Source: Branchiostoma lanceolatum (taxonomy: Eukaryota; Chordata; Leptocardii; Amphioxiformes; Branchiostomatidae). From it: a DNA stretch of 64,000 nt. Below are positions 59,237 to 64,000 of this stretch, one piece after another. The stretch lies in NCBI RefSeq assembly GCF_035083965.1, contig NC_089736.1, positions 12,362,207 through 12,426,206 of the forward strand. Direction: 5' to 3'. The notes under the pieces are model-generated. The model saw only the letters and a list, made by a program, of their open reading frames with translations. It searched no databases and had not been told where the DNA came from. The first letter of the stretch is position 1; each line of letters begins with the position of its first letter. A program made the translations under genes and the position numbers.

Positions 59237-59442
59237 CTGTAAATGCAGAAATATTCGCGGTGGTTTTATGTTCGCGCTTTTCGCGGCAACCGTTTCACCG
59301 CGAACTTAAAGCCACCGCGAATATTTTTGTCCAGTACTGTAGCAGTTTGTGACTAAAACACCGCGAAATCAAAACAACCGTGAGCACTCCATTTTCCCCT
59401 TAGCGCGAAGTAAAAATCACGCGAACTTAAATGCATTTACAG
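59237..59442. mobile_element. MITE with CTGTAAATGC termini, copy 2
   Basis: A 206-bp copy with inverted repeats CTGTAAATGCA / TGCATTTACAG. Its near end is about 97 bp upstream of the receptor start codon on the minus strand, so it could fall in the 5'UTR or promoter. Confidence 0.75.
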
Positions 59443-59764
59443 TTAACATACATACATACAGTTATTTTAGAAGGTAAAGGTTCATTGCCCATTCTTTGTT
59501 AAAATTGGAGTAGAGAATTGATCAACCGCGTTTGAAAACGGCTGCCATTTCGGTTAAAGTTGTCACGGACATTGACATTATAAGCTTTTTTACAGTGTGG
59601 GAGTAAAACAATAAAGGTGAACATACGATAATGCAATATTCGAGGGCCAATGTTATTGCCAGGATGTTCTTGTAAACAATAATGTTTCTGGCAATATTGA
59701 CAATATTTGTTTGGAACCAACAAGAGGAATGTCCCTGTATCTCAAATGATAGAAGCCTCACAGC

Positions 59765-60030
59765 TCTTGGTTCAAATTAAATTAGTTGGCAACTGGGAAA
59801 CCCCGGTTCAAATCCTAGGAAAGGCATCTAATTGGGACTGCGCCCGTCTTTCGGAAGGGACGCAAAATGGGGGTCCTGTAATTTAGGAGGTTCCCCGAAC
59901 ACACATTAGAGGGGAAGGGCCAGCTAAGCAACCCCTGTAAAACTACCCCCTACTACTGAAGCAAGAAAACTTGCTGCCATATGTACCACTAGGCACAACA
60001 AGGTGAAAAACAACAACAACAGCAATCAGA
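59765..60030 (+). mobile_element. decayed tRNA-derived SINE
   Basis: An A-box-like TTGGCAACTGG, a B-box GGTTCAAATCC, then CGCCCGTCTTTCGGAAGGGA and a CAACAACAAC tail. It is more diverged than the other SINEs and may be a third family. Confidence 0.5.
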
Positions 60031-61650
60031 GCATACCTAGCAGCCTTTGATATTTTTTTGATATCACCTTATGGCCAGCGGACCTTTTTCACAATATTTA
60101 GAAATTCAAATAACAGAGCTTTACGAAAGCCAAATAATCTAACCCTACACTATCGTCAGAAAGTATTTTTCGCCTGAAAATCTACCCTATCATATCAGAT
60201 GCTACGGTCACAATTGGAAAAGGAGCCCTGCCGGACAGTTTACAGTTTTTTGTACTTTCGGACGTGACCCCTTCGTGGCCCCGTGGGACACCCTGTGCCT
60301 ACCGTACTTTTTTTAGACAAGGCCGGGACCCTTGATTTTTTAACTCGGAGTTAAAATCAACACTGGGCCCGGTGAAAAAAATGGACGCCGTATTTGGGTT
60401 AAGAATTTAACACCGGTAGGTACCCTTTTTGGTGTCCGACAAAATCGATCCACCGTGACAAATTTGTAGCTTCCGAGCCCGGCCTCAGCTACACTCCTTA
60501 CTCACTCACTCATCTTACGGGCACCGGTTAAAATGTGACCGCGTAGCATAACGGGGGGGGGGGCTCGGTGACCTGCAAACGTCGGCCGATCCCTAACAAT
60601 CGGGCCACGGTTGCGAGAACACCTGGCGTATTACTGCTTAAAATGACATTTAGAGCTCGCAGACTCGTCGGTTGATCGATTTTCGTGCTGTCTGACAGAC
60701 GTTTCACAAACAAAATCACTGTGTACTAAATTTTCAATGACAAATTTTCCGGACCATATAAAGATAAAATGTTCTGAGGCAAGAGGAAGAAAACGAAGAG
60801 AAAAAAAGGAGTTTTTACTGCAAGGAACTGAAAATACCTTAGCTCGCCACCATGCTCAGAATGGGTGCATTCTATCCTGCCTGCAGCAAAAAATGTCAAA
60901 ATACAAAATGGTGCTCAGTGGGCGTTCGTTGAAGCTGTATGGTTTGATGTTAGATTACAAAGGTGACATAAAGGTTTATGTAAATGTTATGTTTTATAAC
61001 AACCAGACTAATCTACAGGCACGTAAACAAATGTGTTGATTGATTCACACCTAGTTCATACGGGTACAGGGACTCACTAGTCAGACCAATATCACATAAT
61101 ATCGAAAAACAACCTTAAAATTAATATTCAGAGGAATAGATGTCCCAGACGGTCCCTTTTTTCACTACATGGCGATCTCTGAGCGACCGTATAGCGACCA
61201 AAATTAGATTTGTGTGAGCCTTGATTTTTTAATTGAAATATGATGCGAGATGTCAAAGCAAGATCTAAAAAACAAGACACACATATCGTAGAGACATTCG
61301 TTCTTTATCTTTGAAATTTGGTGAGATATTTCAAATATTTGGTCGCTTAGCGGTCGCAGTCTGTAGAGGGGTTGTGCTAGTATACAAGAACAGCTTTGTT
61401 TGTGTCAGCTTTTGTGTTAGACGGAACTAAAAATGATATCGAAATCATGGCGTGTGGATTCAAAACAGGCATTGTTATAAAGTTAGCACGTCACTTTCAT
61501 CTGTAGTTGATGTTTTTTAGAATTCTGTTATTTTTCGAGACTTTTTTTATTTGTTAATTCAAAAACTCTAACATGCATTCAGCTCAGCTTGCTTTTTTTT
61601 AAAATTGATATTGAGGGGATTAAAAAGATATACGTTAAAAGAAATTACGT

Positions 61651-61722
61651 TGCGTTGGCCGGGAATCGAACCCGGATCTACTGCTTGGAAGGCAACAATG
61701 CTAACCATTACACCACCAACGC
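61651..61722 (-). tRNA. tRNA-Gly(UCC), second copy
   Basis: On the minus strand the 72-nt sequence differs from the gene at 46692 at one visible D-loop position (GGTTAGC against GGTCAGC). Acceptor, T arm and anticodon UCC are intact, so it should be functional. Immediate flanks are not homologous to those of the first copy. Confidence 0.93.
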
Positions 61723-61826
61723 CTGGCTATGGTACATGACTACAAGACTCGCCAATGTTAAATCATGTCTCCCTTTAGGGAGCGTGGCAACATGTCGTAG
61801 CAAAATTAGTGTTCTAGCGGTTCCAA

Positions 61827-61840
61827 CTGCGCATGCGCAG
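61827..61840. promoter_or_regulatory. NRF1-like palindrome
   Basis: CTGCGCATGCGCAG is a perfect 14-bp palindrome containing the NRF1 consensus TGCGCATGCGCA, followed by GATGCATCGTGGGTAA. Such sites mark many animal promoters, but no gene start could be tied to this one. Confidence 0.3.
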
Positions 61841-61954
61841 TGTGATGCATCGTGGGTAATATAACAAAGTTGAAGGCCCATGAGACAAACACGTCTATAC
61901 GTAGGCTTTATCTGGTACGTGCCCCAAAGAAACATGCATATAGACTTGTTGACT

Positions 61955-62050
61955 ATGACCTAACGCTTGTTTTTCTTGGTTTTGTAAGACCATTGCTAGA
62001 GTATGCTTGCCCTTTGTGGCATCCTGGTCTCACTATTCTCCAGTCAAATT
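61955..62050 (+). mobile_element. reverse-transcriptase fragment of a CR1-like LINE
   Basis: The frame gives LVFLGFVRPLLEYACPLWHP, a well-known stretch near the C-terminal part of CR1-like reverse transcriptases, then GLTILQS. It is cut off at both ends and followed by a GATA microsatellite. Confidence 0.7.
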
Positions 62051-62074
62051 AAGTGGGGCCTATTTATCAATCTA

Positions 62075-62200
62075 TCTATTGATAGAGAGATAGAGATTGA
62101 TAGATAGATAGAGATAAATAGATAGATAGGTTTGCAGAAAAGGGACGTGTATATTAGATAGAAATAGATAGATAAAAAGATAGATAGATTAGATAGAAAG
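62075..62200. repeat. GATA microsatellite
   Basis: Interrupted GATA/TAGA units, including an inverted part at the left (ATCTATCTATTGATAGAGAG) that could form a hairpin. Confidence 0.85.
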
Positions 62201-62689
62201 ATTTTTGTTTATTATTCTGAGAGAACAAGTTACAGGCGTAGTGGTGGCACAATCAAATTACATTTGTTGTTTACGTTTTCCCCCAGACAAATCACTGGAA
62301 GGTGTTATTGACATGCCAAAGTTGAGTCGATTGCCTTATGTTGGACTACACGTTGAATCATTTTCAACAAATAATAGAACACACGAATGTATTGGTATTC
62401 TTTACATTTTATTACGTAATGCTAATAAGATATTAATTGTATTAAGTAGCAGTCACCTGTTCCACTTGCCAATATTGCTACCTTGCACTGTATGTATCCG
62501 TTTTTATGTATACTATTTATATTCACTGCCCCATGTTGTTATTATCCCTCGGGTATTAACTTGCAAATAAGATCAAACATAATGTACTTAAAACATTCTT
62601 TCTTTGCTTAGTGCGTGCTTAACTCTTTGCAAAACGCTGAGAACTACGATTATTTCACATTGCTGTTAATAGTGTTTATTTTATATGTT

Positions 62690-63540
62690 TACGTTAGATT
62701 GTAACAACGTAGTATATGTAATCAGAATACACTTTTTTCAGCTTGTAATGTACCCTCACTGAATGAATAAAACAAATGATCTGTGCATGACTATGATATT
62801 AGGACCTCGCCTTAAGCTTTGGTAAATAGACAAATAAAAGTAGCCCTACAAAGTTTCTAGATGAAAATTACATCAAGATTAGAACAACAGCTACGTTAAA
62901 ACAGGAACAATATTCATATGTCAAATGAAACAATGGTCGCACAAGCGATGTATTTAAATGTATGTACCACATGTAGGCCGTACAGATGAAATACCATGCA
63001 TCCACTCACAATTAAATTGTATCAATGTAGTACATGTAATCGAAACAATTTCTCACCTAGAATTGTACCCTCACTGAATAAATGAAAGAAATAAACTGTA
63101 CATGTAGGAACTTTAAGTATGATATTGGTACCTCGACATAAGATTTGGTAAAGGACAATTAAAAAGTAACCTTTCATACAAGTTGTCTTCATTAATTGAT
63201 TACCTAAAGACTGAAATAACGGCTATTGATATGACAACTGAAGCAATGGCCATACAAGCAAGGCACTAGTATGTAAATGTATGTAAATATATGTAGGCCG
63301 TATATATGAAATACCATGCATCAACTCACAATTAAATTGTATCAGCGTAATGCATGTGATCGAAACAATTTCTCACCTAAAATTGTACCCTCACCGAATG
63401 AATGAAATAAATAAACTGTGCATGTAGGAATTTTAAATATTACATTGGGCCCTCGCCATAAGATTTGGTAAATAGACAAAATGTAAATGTAAATGTATAT
63501 AAATAAATGTAGGCCGTATATATGAAATACTATTCATCAA
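62690..63540. repeat. 320-bp tandem repeat inside the duplicate
   Basis: CACTCACAATTAAATTGTAT occurs at about 63003 and 63323, 320 bp apart. A more diverged unit lies upstream from about 62695 and a partial one downstream. Units contain TACCCTCAC-GAATGAATGAA and ATGTAGGCCGTA. Confidence 0.7.
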
Positions 63541-63720
63541 CTCACAAGAAACCTGAAAAACTAAAATTGGTAATTTTAACGTAGTCAGAGCACATTGATG
63601 CTGTTGGTAACCATGTACTTTATTTCTTTACTTACTAAGTTAAACGTTGGCCTCATCAAGATTTAAGTTCTGTCATTATGTACGGAAAGAGCTTTTTTTC
63701 TACATTTTTCGTGGTTTCAG

Positions 63721-63840
63721 ACTCTGAGAAGCTTGCCAGATGTACCTTTTGCTATAATGTAAGACGACATATTCTCACATAGGTGTACCAGTGGATCCTG
63801 GCTATATACTGTCTAGTACTGTACATACTCTGGTGAAAAT
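63721..63840 (-). pseudogene. second degraded copy of the C-type lectin terminal exon
   Basis: The plus strand GAAGCTTGCCAGATGTACCT through CACATAGGTGTACCAGTGGA aligns with the inverse of the functional exon at 49060-49140. Indels break the frame and no upstream lectin half was found within reach. Confidence 0.5.
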
Positions 63841-64000
63841 GGTGAAAACAATGGCTTGATTGGAGAATAAAGATGGACCTTTATACAAATTGTCCATATT
63901 GATTAAGTACAATATACCGGAAAAAAAACTACAGCTACGTTGAAACAGTGATAATTAAAATGAAGAATGAAGGAATGACCGAACAAGCCAGATTACATAA

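Larger units (their letters stand above)
59153..61650. other. 5' flank of the receptor gene and intergenic DNA
   Basis: Contains a MITE (59237-59442), a decayed SINE (about 59765-60030) and otherwise unassigned sequence. Short open frames at 60528-60719 and 60737-61039 show no recognisable domain and no splice support. The receptor promoter should lie here but no clear element was identified. Confidence 0.5.
62337..64000. repeat. diverged segmental duplicate of 46889-48050
   Basis: Shared strings include TTTTATTACGTAATGCTAAT, TTTCACATTGCTGTTAAT and ACTGAATGAATA, in the same order and orientation as near 46960-47220. The copy runs off the window end (the last bases match about 47850-47910). 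It is longer than its partner because of an internal 320-bp tandem repeat. Confidence 0.75.

Noticed and set aside
60737..61039. 100-codon open frame on the plus strand
   Set aside because: Lys/Arg-rich start, no domain, no splice or homology support. It may be real but nothing in the sequence supports it.
62205..62570. 121-codon open frame on the plus strand
   Set aside because: It runs across the start of the segmental duplicate, whose partner at 46889 has no such frame; no domain was recognised.

Overview
The window is animal nuclear DNA. It has spliced genes with GT-AG introns, phase-1 extracellular domain exons, tRNA-derived SINEs, several DNA-transposon types, non-LTR retrotransposon debris and AT-rich microsatellites. 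The domain set (MACPF, GCC2/GCC3 repeats, F5/8C, EGF, kringle, sushi, C-type lectin) and the style of the F5/8C domain suggest an invertebrate deuterostome, most likely a lancelet (Branchiostoma). The species is an inference.

Three protein genes can be built, and the reading frame was checked by hand across every junction. (1) 4287-38155, plus strand: 34 coding exons, 5622 nt, 1873 residues. It encodes a secreted perforin-like protein: signal peptide, eleven short acidic repeat exons, MACPF domain, central region, cysteine-rich modules, GCC2/GCC3 repeats with a recently expanded 17-residue unit, and a C-terminal F5/8C domain. (2) 45572-46209, plus strand: two exons, a 94-residue small secreted helical protein of unknown family. 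(3) 59140-49014, minus strand: 14 coding exons, 2151 nt, 716 residues. It encodes a type II membrane receptor with a basic cytoplasmic tail, one membrane span, a Thr/Pro stalk, six cbEGF domains, a kringle, two sushi domains and a C-type lectin domain. Two tRNA-Gly(UCC) genes lie at 46692-46763 (+) and 61651-61722 (-).

Region by region: 1-4286 is upstream DNA with retrotransposon debris. 4287-19000 holds the start of gene 1 and its tandem exon array, interrupted by a 5.9-kb nested transposon (7175-13115) and a LINE insertion containing a MULE-like MITE (17036-18569). 19636-38155 holds the MACPF and C-terminal modules, with SINEs, a second copy of the transposon and long microsatellites in introns. 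38156-45571 is intergenic with several unclassified repeats. 46210-49013 is a duplicated non-coding block. 49014-59140 is the receptor gene, with a 1.4-kb fold-back element in an intron. 59153-64000 is intergenic with a second copy of the duplicated block.

The notable points are the MACPF gene with an expanding, phase-compatible cassette of acidic exons, and a fully readable nested-transposon history in which intragenomic empty sites confirm both target duplications. A MACPF effector, a small secreted protein and a lectin/EGF/kringle receptor lie within 55 kb. A shared role in defence or recognition is a hypothesis only.
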